Numbered from the stretch's first letter, positions 42,000 to 50,397 are shown. The stretch: 52,618 bases of DNA from Erysipelotrichaceae bacterium (GCA_017533785.1 JAFWII010000044.1:1-52618); one strand, 5' to 3'. Notes: a model not told the origin generated them from the sequence alone. Numbers and translations are program-made.

Positions 42000-42916
42000 T
42001 CCGTAATTTCAAAGAAATGGAGGATTATGTCCTCAAAACCGGAATCAAAAAAGTCGTAGCCCTGGCGAACGCGCAGGACGACGTTGCTTTGTCAGCCCTG
42101 GTCGAAGCGAAAAAGAAGGGCATAGTTGAAGATGTTCTGATCGGTGATTCCGAAAAGATCACAGAGATCCTAAAAAGGTTCGGAGAAGATCCGGCTGACC
42201 ATACGATCATTGAGTGCGAGACCGAACGCCCCTCTGCCGATCTCGCCTGCTCAATGATCAAGGAAGGGAAGGCGGATATTCCGATGAAAGGTCTGATGCA
42301 GACCAGCAACTTCATGCGTGCCATCCTGAATAAGGAAATGGGCTTCTTCCCGGCGGGCAGCCTGCTTTCTCAGGCGACCGTCCTTCAGGATGACGAACAT
42401 GAGCGCATGGTCGTGATCACGGACTGTGCAGTCAATATCAGCCCGAACGTCGATGAGAAGGAGAAGATCACCAGAAACGCTGTAGTGCTCGCTCACCAGC
42501 TGGGGATCGAAAAACCGAATATCGCGTTCCTGTCTGCCGTTGAGTATGTCAACCCGAAGATCCCGTCCACGGTCGATGCTGCCGAACTGGTAAAGCGCCA
42601 CAGCGAAGGCGCCTTCCCGGGTTCCGGTTACGCAGCTGGTCCGCTGGCGCTCGATAATGTCGTTTCTAAGGAAGCTGCTGAACACAAAGGGATCCATTCT
42701 CCGGTATGCGGAGACGCTGACATCATTGTCGTTCCCGATCTCTGCTCCGGTAATATCTTCACCAAGGCATTGAACTTCTACGCGCACATCGAGTCTTCGG
42801 GAACCCTGAACGGAGCGGATATCCCGGTCATCATGACATCCAGAACAGATACTCCGAAAGACAAGTATTACGCGATCCTGACGGCTGTTTTCCAAAGCAT
42901 CCGTTCCGCTGAATAG
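41996..42916 (+). CDS. ptb: Phosphate butyryltransferase
   Basis: A 306-residue phosphotransacylase converting butyryl-CoA plus phosphate to butyryl phosphate plus CoA. Family features include KGLMQTSNFMRAIL, RMVVITDCAVNISPN, KIPSTVDAAELVKRH, GPLALDNVVS and the nucleotide-binding end DIIVVPDLCSGNIF. Length fits Ptb rather than the longer Pta. It overlaps buk by 4 bp and ends the operon. Confidence 0.9.
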   Translation: MIRNFKEMEDYVLKTGIKKVVALANAQDDVALSALVEAKKKGIVEDVLIGDSEKITEILKRFGEDPADHTIIECETERPSADLACSMIKEGKADIPMKGLMQTSNFMRAILNKEMGFFPAGSLLSQATVLQDDEHERMVVITDCAVNISPNVDEKEKITRNAVVLAHQLGIEKPNIAFLSAVEYVNPKIPSTVDAAELVKRHSEGAFPGSGYAAGPLALDNVVSKEAAEHKGIHSPVCGDADIIVVPDLCSGNIFTKALNFYAHIESSGTLNGADIPVIMTSRTDTPKDKYYAILTAVFQSIRSAE

Positions 42917-42957
42917 TCGATCCGGTTTCCCCTTTCTATTTGGATCTGCTATATACT

Positions 42958-42984
42958 GAAGGAGGCAGCAGCCTCCTTCTTTTA
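42958..42984 (+). terminator. Terminator after ptb
   Basis: A 9-bp stem GAAGGAGGC/GCCTCCTTC with loop AGCA, then TTTTATAT. A -10-like TATACT (42952-42957) abuts it, so it could instead sit in the leader of the next gene. Confidence 0.65.
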
Positions 42985-43002
42985 TATGTATGAGGTATTG
43001 AA

Positions 43003-43494
43003 ATGAAAAAAGCAGTGATTCTTTATGATTCCGTAAGCGGCACGACTCAGGCGGCAGCGGAATATATCGCCGAAGGGGTTAAAGGCGTTGAAGAATGCGA
43101 TGCCGCAGTTATGCCGCTGGGGCAGGCCGATGCAGAGCAGATCGCCTCTGCGCAGGGTCTGATCCTCGGTTCTCCGACTTATATGGCATCCGCGTCCTGG
43201 CGGATGCATGACTGGCTGCAGAAGAACGCGCACAACCTGCCGCTGGCAGGAAAGCTCGGCGGCGCCTTCGCCACCGAACAGTATATCCACGGCGGAGCTG
43301 AGAGAGTCCTGCAGGATATCCTGACTGCGGAGCTTGTTTACGGAATGATGGTGTATTCTGGCGGGAGCGCCTACGGGAAGCTGGTGATCCATCTCGGTCC
43401 GGTCGGCATGAGCCAGAGTATTGCGGAATTCGCCGATCTTTTCCGGGAGTACGGAAAACGCTTTGCCTTGCAGCTGCGGAAACTGCCGGACTAA
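43003..43494 (+). CDS. Flavodoxin-like/NADPH-dependent FMN protein
   Basis: A 163-residue flavodoxin-fold protein. The FMN phosphate loop is YDSVSGTTQAAA and the second loop is GSPTYMASASWRMHDW, as in WrbA/flavodoxin relatives. It is likely a cytoplasmic flavin electron carrier or quinone reductase. GAGG lies before the start. It follows the butyrate operon but appears separately transcribed. The exact partner is unknown. Confidence 0.85.
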   Translation: MKKAVILYDSVSGTTQAAAEYIAEGVKGVEECDAAVMPLGQADAEQIASAQGLILGSPTYMASASWRMHDWLQKNAHNLPLAGKLGGAFATEQYIHGGAERVLQDILTAELVYGMMVYSGGSAYGKLVIHLGPVGMSQSIAEFADLFREYGKRFALQLRKLPD

Positions 43495-43550
43495 GTGCAT
43501 TTCCGTTTGTATGGTGTTAAAATTCAGTTGTAAAGAAGGAGGCATTTATC

Positions 43551-44048
43551 ATGGGTGCAGTAAAAAAGATCATTGCCGGAACGATCCTGCTGGCAGGCGC
43601 AGCCGCTGTCGCGAGTTCGCTTTATGCCCGCAGCGAGGCGGAGAATAAAGAGCCGGGCTACCGCTATGTAACAAAAGAAGAAGCTGCGGAGGTCCTGGGC
43701 CGTCCGTTTGCGGAACCGTCCAAAATGCTGGAAGGCGTCGTGAAGAAAGGCTACCGCCTGTATGAAGATCCGACGATCATCGAGATCGTCTATAAGGAAA
43801 AAGAGACCGATCTCGGCCTTGTTCTGCGGATCTCGGATACCGTTGCCGCGGAAGACCTGAACAATGATTATCATCTCTACGAAGTTGAGCAGGAGCTCGA
43901 ATACGAAGGTCTGGGACTTCGTGTTCTCGGAGACGAGGGTTCCGTTTCGGATGTCCTCTTCGTCAAGAACGGTCTGCAGTACGCGCTTCTCTCCGAACTG
44001 CCGATGAGCTTCGCTGCCGCCAAGGCGATCGTTGCCAGTCTCGAATAG
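43551..44048 (+). CDS. Membrane-anchored protein, DUF4367-like
   Basis: A 165-residue protein with an N-terminal hydrophobic anchor (about residues 5-26), then an extracytoplasmic domain starting YRYVTKEEAAEVLGRPFAEPS, reminiscent of DUF4367 domains found on anti-sigma-type and sporulation proteins. Later strands (TIIEIVYKEKE, ALLSELPMSFAAAKAI) also fit that fold loosely. AAGGAGG is well placed. No sigma factor is adjacent. Function unknown. Confidence 0.6.
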   Translation: MGAVKKIIAGTILLAGAAAVASSLYARSEAENKEPGYRYVTKEEAAEVLGRPFAEPSKMLEGVVKKGYRLYEDPTIIEIVYKEKETDLGLVLRISDTVAAEDLNNDYHLYEVEQELEYEGLGLRVLGDEGSVSDVLFVKNGLQYALLSELPMSFAAAKAIVASLE

Positions 44049-44056
44049 AAAACGAC

Positions 44057-44098
44057 AAAAAAGTCCGTCGCCGGAATGTTCCGGAAACGGACTTTTTT
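44057..44098 (+). terminator. Terminator with internal second hairpin
   Basis: AAGTCCGT (44061-44068) pairs with ACGGACTT (44087-44094), enclosing CCGGAA/TTCCGG; a T-run follows. Confidence 0.85.
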
Positions 44099-44116
44099 CT
44101 TTGCATGAAAAGGAAA

Positions 44117-44140
44117 AATAAAAACGGATCAGCGATCCGT
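44117..44140 (-). terminator. Terminator of tRNA-Leu
   Basis: On the minus strand ACGGATC, loop GCT, GATCCGT, then TTTTATTTTT. Confidence 0.85.
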
Positions 44141-44151
44141 CTGTTGTCAAT

Positions 44152-44236
44152 TGGTGCACCGAACAAGACTTGAACTTGCACGGATTACTCCATACGCCCC
44201 TCAAACGTACGCGTCTACCTGTTCCGCCATCGGTGC
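44152..44236 (-). tRNA. tRNA-Leu(GAG)
   Basis: 85 nt class II tRNA with encoded CCA. The anticodon loop TTGAGGG gives GAG, assuming a T-G pair closes the anticodon stem. Confidence 0.88.
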
Positions 44237-44249
44237 AATTGCATTATCT

Positions 44250-44278
44250 ATAATAATGTCCTTGTTTGCAGAAGTCAA
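44250..44278 (-). promoter_or_regulatory. Promoter of tRNA-Leu, overlapping typA promoter
   Basis: TTGACT (44273-44278) and TATTAT (44250-44255) on the minus strand, 17-nt spacer. It interleaves with the divergent typA promoter. Confidence 0.65.
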
Positions 44279-44290
44279 GTTGAATATAAT
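44262..44290 (+). promoter_or_regulatory. Promoter of leaderless typA transcript
   Basis: TTGTTT (44262-44267), 17-nt spacer, TATAAT (44285-44290), ending 8 nt before the ATG at 44299. Confidence 0.55.
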
Positions 44291-44298
44291 ATTGGGGT

Positions 44299-46128
44299 AT
44301 GGAATTTACGAAAATGATTAACGTGGCCGTTATCGCCCACGTCGACGCCGGAAAAAGTACGCTGGTTGACGCATTCCTCGCGCAGTCCCATGTTTTTGGT
44401 GAACATGAAGAGATCGTGGAGCAGGTCATGGATTCGAACGATCTCGAAAGAGAAAGGGGCATTACGATCTACTCCAAAAACTGTTCTGTTTTCTACAAGG
44501 ATTACAAGATCAACATCGTCGATACCCCCGGCCATGCAGATTTTTCATCGGAAGTTGAGCGGATCATCAAGACTGTCGATACAGTCATTCTTTTGGTCGA
44601 CTCCGCCGAAGGTCCGATGCCGCAGACCCGTTTCGTACTGAAGAAATCCCTGGAACAGGGACTGAAACCGATCCTTCTCATCAACAAGATCGACAAGCAG
44701 GATTCCCGCGTCAGCGAAGTCATCGATGAAGTCTACGATCTTTTCCTTGACCTGAACGCCAACGACGAACAGCTTGATTTCCCGATCCTGTACGGCGTTG
44801 CCCGTGACGGCATCGTCCGCTATGAGATGGAAGACACCAACAACGATATCATTCCGCTGTTTGAAACGATCGTTTCCCATGTCCAGCCGTATCCGGATCT
44901 GCGCGGTGAACCGCTGAAGATGCAGGTCTCGGCTCTGGCATACGATGACTATATCGGCCGTATCGGTATCGGCCGTGTCTACGGCGGCATCATCAAAGGC
45001 AACGAGAACGTCACCGTCGTGAATTCCAACGGTAAGAAAGAAAACCGCAAGATCGCCAATCTCTTCAACTATCAGGGTCTGAAGCGTACCGCGATCAGCG
45101 AAGCCCAGTGCGGCGATATCGTCTTGATCTCCGGTATCGAGAATATCGAGATCGGCGACACAGTCGGTCATGACAACGTCGAACCGATGCCGCAGATCGC
45201 GATCGAGGAACCGACCATGTCGATGAACTTCATGGTCAATACCTCTCCGTTCCAGGGGCAGAGCGGCAAGTATGTCACTTCCAGAAACATCCGCGAACGC
45301 TTGGAGAAGGAACTCGAAGTCAATGTCGGCCTCCGTGTCGAAGAGACAGATTCCACAGATACCTTCAAGGTCTCCGGCCGCGGCGAACTGCATCTTTCGA
45401 TCCTGCTTGAGAATATGCGCCGTGAAGGCTACGAGATCGGCGTTTCCCGTCCGGAAGTCATCTTCAAGCGCATCGAAGGCCGTCTCTGCGAACCGATCGA
45501 GGAAGTCATCTGTTCCGTACCGAACGACTACAGCGGTTCTGTCATCAACATGCTGAACCTGCGCAAAGGCCAGATGATCGATATCCAGGACGAAGGCTCC
45601 TATACGAAGATCATTTACCATGCGGCGACAAGAAGCCTGCTCGGTTTCCGTTCCGACTTCATCAATATGACCAAGGGCGAAGGCATCCTGGTCCGCCGTT
45701 TCATCGAATACGCACCGTATGTCGGCGAGATCCCGCAGCGTGAGAACGGCGCCCTGATCTCCACCGATACCGGCAAGGCGATGACCTATGCCTTATGGAA
45801 CATTCAGGACAGAGGCCAGCTGTTCATCTCTCCGCAGACGGAAGTCTACGAAGGTATGATCGTCGGTGTCTCCTCCAAGAATCAGGACATTGAAGTCAAC
45901 CCGCTTAAGAACAAGAAGATGACGGCCGTCCGCTCCACCGGCAACGATGAGGCGATGAAACTTGTTCCGCCGAAGATCTTCTCACTGGAAGAAGCGCTGG
46001 AATTCATCAATGATGACGAACTGGTCGAGATCACACCGGCCGCGATCCGTCTGCGCAAGCGTTATCTTACCAACCTCGACCGCCGCAAGCACATGCGTGA
46101 AGTCCGTGCCGCGGAGGAAGAGAAATAA
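44299..46128 (+). CDS. typA: Translational GTPase TypA/BipA
   Basis: A 609-residue ribosome-associated GTPase acting in 50S assembly and stress adaptation. G motifs: AHVDAGKST, the switch I region RERGITI, DTPGHADF and NKIDKQDS. Domains II, III, V and the BipA-specific C-terminus follow, with length typical. The start at 44299 lies 8 nt after a TATAAT; a GGGG only 2 nt from the ATG is too close for normal Shine-Dalgarno use, so a leaderless mRNA is likely. A terminator shared with the convergent folT follows. Confidence 0.96.
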   Translation: MEFTKMINVAVIAHVDAGKSTLVDAFLAQSHVFGEHEEIVEQVMDSNDLERERGITIYSKNCSVFYKDYKINIVDTPGHADFSSEVERIIKTVDTVILLVDSAEGPMPQTRFVLKKSLEQGLKPILLINKIDKQDSRVSEVIDEVYDLFLDLNANDEQLDFPILYGVARDGIVRYEMEDTNNDIIPLFETIVSHVQPYPDLRGEPLKMQVSALAYDDYIGRIGIGRVYGGIIKGNENVTVVNSNGKKENRKIANLFNYQGLKRTAISEAQCGDIVLISGIENIEIGDTVGHDNVEPMPQIAIEEPTMSMNFMVNTSPFQGQSGKYVTSRNIRERLEKELEVNVGLRVEETDSTDTFKVSGRGELHLSILLENMRREGYEIGVSRPEVIFKRIEGRLCEPIEEVICSVPNDYSGSVINMLNLRKGQMIDIQDEGSYTKIIYHAATRSLLGFRSDFINMTKGEGILVRRFIEYAPYVGEIPQRENGALISTDTGKAMTYALWNIQDRGQLFISPQTEVYEGMIVGVSSKNQDIEVNPLKNKKMTAVRSTGNDEAMKLVPPKIFSLEEALEFINDDELVEITPAAIRLRKRYLTNLDRRKHMREVRAAEEEK

Positions 46129-46136
46129 AGAATCAA

Positions 46137-46165
46137 AAAATCTGTCGTGAGACAGATTTTCTTTT
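46137..46165. terminator. Bidirectional terminator
   Basis: AAAATCTGTC (46137-46146), loop GTGA, GACAGATTTT (46151-46160), then CTTTT; A-rich flank on the other side. Confidence 0.88.
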
Positions 46166-46178
46166 GTTTGATGAATGA

Positions 46179-46721
46179 CTAGTCTTTGGATTCCGGCTGC
46201 GGATCGCGTTTGAAGAGGACTGCGACCCGGGTGAGGATCAGATACATCACCGTGGATTCGATCGGCCACAGGAGCAGGTTCTTGATGACTCTGCTGGAGG
46301 CATAGAAGATAAAGCCCTTGGTATACAGGAAGGCCATCAGTGCGGAAGTGATCAGGACGTTCATGATCAGCGAAACGATGAACTTCGTGATGAAACAGCG
46401 CTTGACGGTCGGTTTTTTCCTGTACAGAAGAACACCATACAGAAGGCCGGCGCCCATTTCGACCAGCGCCCAGAGCGGGTTGTAGGGGCCGGAAGGCTTG
46501 ATGACGAATTTTACGGTATCCAGGATGAAACCGCAGATGATGCCGCAGCTCGGACCGAATAGATGGCCGATCATCGACATCGACAGATAGGAAAAGGAGA
46601 TCTTCAGTGTCGGCGAAAGCGGGATCGTGAACCAGCTGGTAACGACATTGAGCGCGCAAAGCATCGCCATCGCGACGAGATTCCGGGTAGAACGCAGTTC
46701 TTTCAATGATTCTTTAAACAT
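46179..46721 (-). CDS. folT: Folate ECF transporter S component FolT
   Basis: A 180-residue membrane protein with about six helices. The N-terminus KELRSTRNLVAMAMLCALNVV, then SFSYLSMSMIGHLFGP and PSGPYNPLWALVEMGAGLLYG are characteristic of the folate family S component; it would bind folates and pair with a shared EcfAT module encoded elsewhere. The start at 46721 is chosen because AAAGGA lies 8 nt upstream, while an ATG at 46730 directly abuts that site. The upstream THF riboswitch independently supports folate as substrate. Confidence 0.9.
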   Translation of the reverse strand: MFKESLKELRSTRNLVAMAMLCALNVVTSWFTIPLSPTLKISFSYLSMSMIGHLFGPSCGIICGFILDTVKFVIKPSGPYNPLWALVEMGAGLLYGVLLYRKKPTVKRCFITKFIVSLIMNVLITSALMAFLYTKGFIFYASSRVIKNLLLWPIESTVMYLILTRVAVLFKRDPQPESKD

Positions 46722-46780
46722 GTTACACATCCTTTCTGCAGACAGACCTTCGATTGCTACATAACGGGATTATGTAACAG
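46721..46780 (-). promoter_or_regulatory. Expression platform of the THF riboswitch
   Basis: On the minus strand TGTTACATAATCC (46779-46767) can pair with GGATGTGTAACA (46732-46721), which covers the Shine-Dalgarno and start codon. Alternatively its TTACATAA pairs with TTATGTAG just downstream. These exclusive folds predict translational control. Confidence 0.55.
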
Positions 46781-46784
46781 CGGG

Positions 46785-46877
46785 AAACTTCAGCGGTACC
46801 GCAAGAGCACTTTTCGTCCGGCCTGATTTATCCCTGCAGGCCGGCACTTAACGCACCGCTAAGTCATCTGTGCCACC
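46785..46877 (-). ncRNA. Tetrahydrofolate (THF) riboswitch, class I
   Basis: On the minus strand the aptamer shows the conserved GCGTTAAGTG (46845-46854) followed by an 8-bp hairpin CCGGCCTG/CAGGCCGG, ACGAA, and a closing stem AGCGGT/ACCGCT with ACTT/AAGT. This order matches the folT-associated THF aptamer. A TATAAT (46878-46883, minus) lies immediately upstream. Confidence 0.85.
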
Positions 46878-46918
46878 ATTATATTCACAAACTCTTCTGT
46901 TTGTCATTGCTTTTTGCA

Positions 46919-46927
46919 TGATAGAAT
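46919..46927 (+). promoter_or_regulatory. Extended -10 of leaderless RNA-modification operon
   Basis: TGA followed by TAGAAT (46922-46927), 6 nt before the ATG at 46934. Confidence 0.55.
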
Positions 46928-46933
46928 GGTTTC

Positions 46934-47788
46934 ATGTACAAAATCGTTTCTTTGCTAAACAGCGGACTGACTCCCGCCGCCCTGCAGGGCCTTGCAGACG
47001 GTGTGATCCTGGGCTCGCTGTTCTCCCGGTATGATGATCTTTCCCTGTATCAGGAAGCCCGCAAGAACGGTCTGCAGGTCTATATCTCGATCGATCAGAT
47101 GATCTATGAAGAGGATCTGGAACTGCTGCGGAGCTATCTGAGCGTGATCAAAACGAAGGAGATCGCCGGAGTGTATTTTTCCGACCTTGCCGTACTGAAC
47201 GAGGCGAAGGCGCTGGGCATGCAGGATATGCTGATCTATGATCCGCTGACGCTGCTGACGAATTCGCTGGATACGGTCTTTTTCCTGAAACAGGGCGTTC
47301 AGTCCTGTGTTTTGGCAAGGGAGCTGACACTGGAAGAGATCACGGAGATCTGCAAAAATGCAGCAGGAAAGGTCGATCTGCAGCTATTCGGCCCGCTGAT
47401 CATGGCAGTCAGCCGCCGCAAATACCTGCAGTCCTATTTCGACTATGCCGGTATCGATGAAGATTCCAAGGCAGAAGGCGGTTATCTTCTGCAGGAACTT
47501 TCCCGCCGTGAATACTACCGGATCACAGAGAACGAGAAAGAGAGCATCGTCTATACGAAAGACTTTGCCGCACCATATAAAGAATACCTGCAGCTTCAGC
47601 CGCTGTGTCAGCGGGTGATCCTCTGCGGGGATCATGTAAAAGGGGAGCTGCTGCTGCGTGTGCTGCAGGATCTGCAGGATCTGACCGCGGAGAACGCGGA
47701 AGAAAAACGCAGACGTCTGCAGGAAGACTTCCCGCAGGAGAGTTTCAATGACGCCTATCTTTACCGGCGGACGAATCTGAGAAAATGA
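46934..47788 (+). CDS. U32 family protein, TrhP1/YrrN-like
   Basis: A 284-residue protein from the U32 'peptidase' superfamily lacking the Cys-rich signature, as in the shorter partner YrrN (TrhP1) of Bacillus subtilis. It shows an alternating strand/helix TIM-barrel-like pattern (GVILGSLFSRYDDLSLYQEA, VYFSDLAVLNEAKALGM, VDLQLFGPLIMAVSRRKYL). With its neighbour it probably hydroxylates U34 of tRNAs in a prephenate-dependent way. It overlaps the next gene by 4 bp (ATGA). The start at 46934 is 6 nt after an extended -10 without a ribosome site. Confidence 0.78.
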   Translation: MYKIVSLLNSGLTPAALQGLADGVILGSLFSRYDDLSLYQEARKNGLQVYISIDQMIYEEDLELLRSYLSVIKTKEIAGVYFSDLAVLNEAKALGMQDMLIYDPLTLLTNSLDTVFFLKQGVQSCVLARELTLEEITEICKNAAGKVDLQLFGPLIMAVSRRKYLQSYFDYAGIDEDSKAEGGYLLQELSRREYYRITENEKESIVYTKDFAAPYKEYLQLQPLCQRVILCGDHVKGELLLRVLQDLQDLTAENAEEKRRRLQEDFPQESFNDAYLYRRTNLRK

Positions 47789-48984
47789 AAAAGTGTGAAT
47801 TATTAGCGCCCGCCAAGGATCTCCATAAAGCGAAGACTGCGATCCGTTACGGAGCCGATGCGGTCTATATCGGCGGAAAGGAGTATTCCTTAAGAGCCAG
47901 GGCATCCAATTTTGAAAGAGAAGACATCGCGGAAGCGGTCGCTTTTGCGCATGAACATAACGCCCGTCTTTATGTGACGGTAAATATCGTTTTCCACGAT
48001 GAAGACCTTTACGGCATCAAAGAGTATCTGCAGTATCTTGAATCGATCGGCGTTGACGCGGTGATCATCGAATCGCCCGGACTGGTCCGGATCGTGAAGA
48101 AATACGCGCCGAAACTCGAATGCCATATCTCGACACAGCTGTCTTCCCTGAACTCGGCATCTGCCGATCTGCTGAAAAGCTGGGGTGCGGACCGGGTCGT
48201 TCTGGGAAGAGAACTCAGTATCCGGGAGATCAGCCAGGTCGCCGCGAACACCGATCTGCCGCTTGAGGTCTTTATTCACGGAGGCATGTGCGCCAACTAT
48301 TCCGGACGCTGCACTTTATCCAATTATATGACTCTGCGTGACGCCAACCGCGGAGGCTGCGCACAGTCCTGCCGCTGGCATTACCGTATATATAAGGACG
48401 GAGAGGAACTCTCCGATCCGGAACATACCTTTTCAATGGGCTCCCGCGACCTGCAGGCAGCCGCTTTCCTGAAAGACATGCACCGTCTCGGGATCGCTTC
48501 GCTGAAGATCGAAGGACGGATGAAATCGGACTATTATATTGCCACGGTCGTCCGTGCTTACCAAACGATCCTCGATAAACTCGATGCCGGAGAAGAGATC
48601 GGCGAAGAAGATCTCGCATTCTTCGGGAACGAGCTCAACAAAGCCGAGAACCGGCCTTTTGCCTGCGGTTTTCTGGATGGCGTCATGGACGAAAGCAAGC
48701 AGCTCTACGAAGAAACAGCCAATGTCCGACACGATTATGTCGGCTATGTCCGTGAATATGATCCCTACAACGGTCTCGCACGCATCGAGACCCGCAACCC
48801 GTTTGCCGTCGGTGACACCCTCGAAGTCTTCGGACCGCATAAGGAAAACCGCCGTTTCGTGCTGACGGATATGTTCAATGAGGACTGGGAACTGGTCGAG
48901 GAAAGCCATACGCCAATGCGCACGCTCTGGCTTATGGTCCCGTTTGAAACGGAGGAACACGATATGGTGAGGCTCGTAAAATGA
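47785..48984 (+). CDS. U32 family protein, TrhP2/YrrO-like tRNA hydroxylase
   Basis: A 399-residue U32 family member. It begins CELLAPAKDLHKAKTAIRYGADAVYIGG and carries the family signature EVFIHGGMCANYSGRCTLSNY plus GGCAQSCRW, whose cysteines probably bind an iron-sulfur cluster. Proven relatives (TrhP, YrrO) form 5-hydroxyuridine at tRNA position 34; the older annotation is collagenase-like protease. It overlaps both neighbours by 4 bp, indicating tight operon coupling with two rRNA/tRNA methylase genes. Confidence 0.85.
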   Translation: MKKCELLAPAKDLHKAKTAIRYGADAVYIGGKEYSLRARASNFEREDIAEAVAFAHEHNARLYVTVNIVFHDEDLYGIKEYLQYLESIGVDAVIIESPGLVRIVKKYAPKLECHISTQLSSLNSASADLLKSWGADRVVLGRELSIREISQVAANTDLPLEVFIHGGMCANYSGRCTLSNYMTLRDANRGGCAQSCRWHYRIYKDGEELSDPEHTFSMGSRDLQAAAFLKDMHRLGIASLKIEGRMKSDYYIATVVRAYQTILDKLDAGEEIGEEDLAFFGNELNKAENRPFACGFLDGVMDESKQLYEETANVRHDYVGYVREYDPYNGLARIETRNPFAVGDTLEVFGPHKENRRFVLTDMFNEDWELVEESHTPMRTLWLMVPFETEEHDMVRLVK

Positions 48985-49709
48985 TCATCAGCGGTATGAT
49001 CAGTGTCAAGGCGGCGATCGAGAATCAGCGCCGCGATATCGAAAAGGTATGGCTCGTGACCGGAAAGGAAAGCCGGGATACGAATTATCTGAAAAAGATC
49101 TGCCGGGCGGCAGGTCTGAAACTGATCCGTATCGGTCCGGAAGAGATGAAGGACCAGTTCGGCAGCGGGACCGGCGGTGTGGCCGCCGAAGTCACACAGC
49201 GCCGCAGCGACCCTTTTGAAAAGCTTCTGAAACAGGATGTGATCTTCATGATCGACGGCGTCGAGGATCCGTACAATTTCGGTTACTGTCTGCGCACGCT
49301 CTGCGCATTCGGCTATAAGGGGATCCTGACCGGGACCCGGGATTACAGGGATTCCGAAGCGACTGTCCTGCGCTCCTCCGCGGGCGCATACGAAAAAGTC
49401 AGTCTCTATGCCGGGGATGACCTTGATAAAAAACTGATGCTGCTGAAGGAGAAGGGATACCGTCTCTATGCTTTGCAGCGCTCCGATTCCTCCGGGGATC
49501 TGTTCAAAGAGTCGTTTACAGGCAGGATCTGTCTGATCCTGGGCGGCGAGAAACGCGGTATCCGTTCCGATATCCTGAAGCTCTGCGATAAAGAGATCTT
49601 CATTCCCTACGGGTCAGACTTCCGCAATGCCCTGAACCTCGTCAGCGCAGTCGCGGTCGTCAGCGGAGCTGTCTATCAAAGGAGAAACTATGCTCACTTC
49701 GCTAAGTAA
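48981..49709 (+). CDS. SpoU/TrmH-family RNA 2'-O-methyltransferase, divergent
   Basis: A 242-residue SPOUT-fold protein. Motif 1 is DGVEDPYNFGYCLRTLCAFGY with the conserved Arg, motif 2 GGEKRGI, and motif 3 IPYGSDFRNALNLVSAVAVV. Motif 3 departs from the usual SLNVS pattern seen in the neighbouring copy, so the target or activity may differ. A short N-terminal substrate-binding domain (about 85 residues) precedes the catalytic part. It overlaps the upstream U32 gene by 4 bp and the downstream SpoU gene by 20 bp. Confidence 0.82.
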   Translation: MIISGMISVKAAIENQRRDIEKVWLVTGKESRDTNYLKKICRAAGLKLIRIGPEEMKDQFGSGTGGVAAEVTQRRSDPFEKLLKQDVIFMIDGVEDPYNFGYCLRTLCAFGYKGILTGTRDYRDSEATVLRSSAGAYEKVSLYAGDDLDKKLMLLKEKGYRLYALQRSDSSGDLFKESFTGRICLILGGEKRGIRSDILKLCDKEIFIPYGSDFRNALNLVSAVAVVSGAVYQRRNYAHFAK

Positions 49710-50397
49710 CAAAAGAGTCAAGGAATGGGCGAAGCTGCGCCAGAAAAAATATCGCAGCGAAGAAGTCCTGTATCAGGGAAAAGCTCTTGATGCCGCTTTG
49801 AAAGAAGGACTGATCGATACCCTGCTATATACCGGTGTTCTGCCGCTTCCTTTTGACGGCGCGGAAGAAGTCAGTCCGGAAGTCATGGAAAAAGTCAGCG
49901 GTCATTCGGATATTCAGATGCTGGGCATCGGTCACAAGCTTGCGGAAAAAGAAGCAGGAGGAAGAAGGGTTCTCCTGCTGGACAGTCTGCAGGATCCGCT
50001 GAACATCGGCACGATCGCCCGTACGGCTGTGCTCTTCGGTTTTGATTCCGTTGTGCTCTCCATGGAATGCGCGGATCTCTATCACGAGAAAGCGCTGGAA
50101 GCTGCCGGAGACAGTTATTTCCGGCTCGCGGTATCGCACAGAGAACTGACCGGCGAGATCGCCAGGCTGAAAGATCTTGGGTACGCGGTCTACGCGACCG
50201 GACTCAGCACGAATACTGTGCCGCTGCCGGAGATCGAAGCGGAAGAAAAAATGGCCTTCGTTTTAGGCAACGAAGGCTCCGGTGTAACAAAAGAGGTCAT
50301 GGATGCCGCCGACAGGACCGTCAAGATCCCGATGCAGAACATCGACTCTCTCAACGTTGCGATCGCCGCAACGCTGGTGATGTATCATTTTCAGTAG
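49690..50397 (+). CDS. SpoU/TrmH-family RNA 2'-O-methyltransferase
   Basis: A 235-residue enzyme with canonical motifs DSLQDPLNIGTIARTAVLFGF, LGNEGSGV and IPMQNIDSLNVAIAA, and an N-terminal RNA-binding region starting SLSNKRVKEWAKLRQKKYR, like TrmH/RlmB-type methylases of 23S rRNA or tRNA. AAAGGAG lies before the start inside the preceding gene. It is the last of a four-gene operon and its end overlaps the convergent acylphosphatase gene by 7 bp, with no terminator visible. Confidence 0.88.
   Translation: MLTSLSNKRVKEWAKLRQKKYRSEEVLYQGKALDAALKEGLIDTLLYTGVLPLPFDGAEEVSPEVMEKVSGHSDIQMLGIGHKLAEKEAGGRRVLLLDSLQDPLNIGTIARTAVLFGFDSVVLSMECADLYHEKALEAAGDSYFRLAVSHRELTGEIARLKDLGYAVYATGLSTNTVPLPEIEAEEKMAFVLGNEGSGVTKEVMDAADRTVKIPMQNIDSLNVAIAATLVMYHFQ

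Noticed and set aside
43551..44048. Anti-sigma factor
   Set aside because: The DUF4367-like domain occurs on such proteins, but no sigma-factor gene is adjacent and there is no zinc-binding anti-sigma motif.
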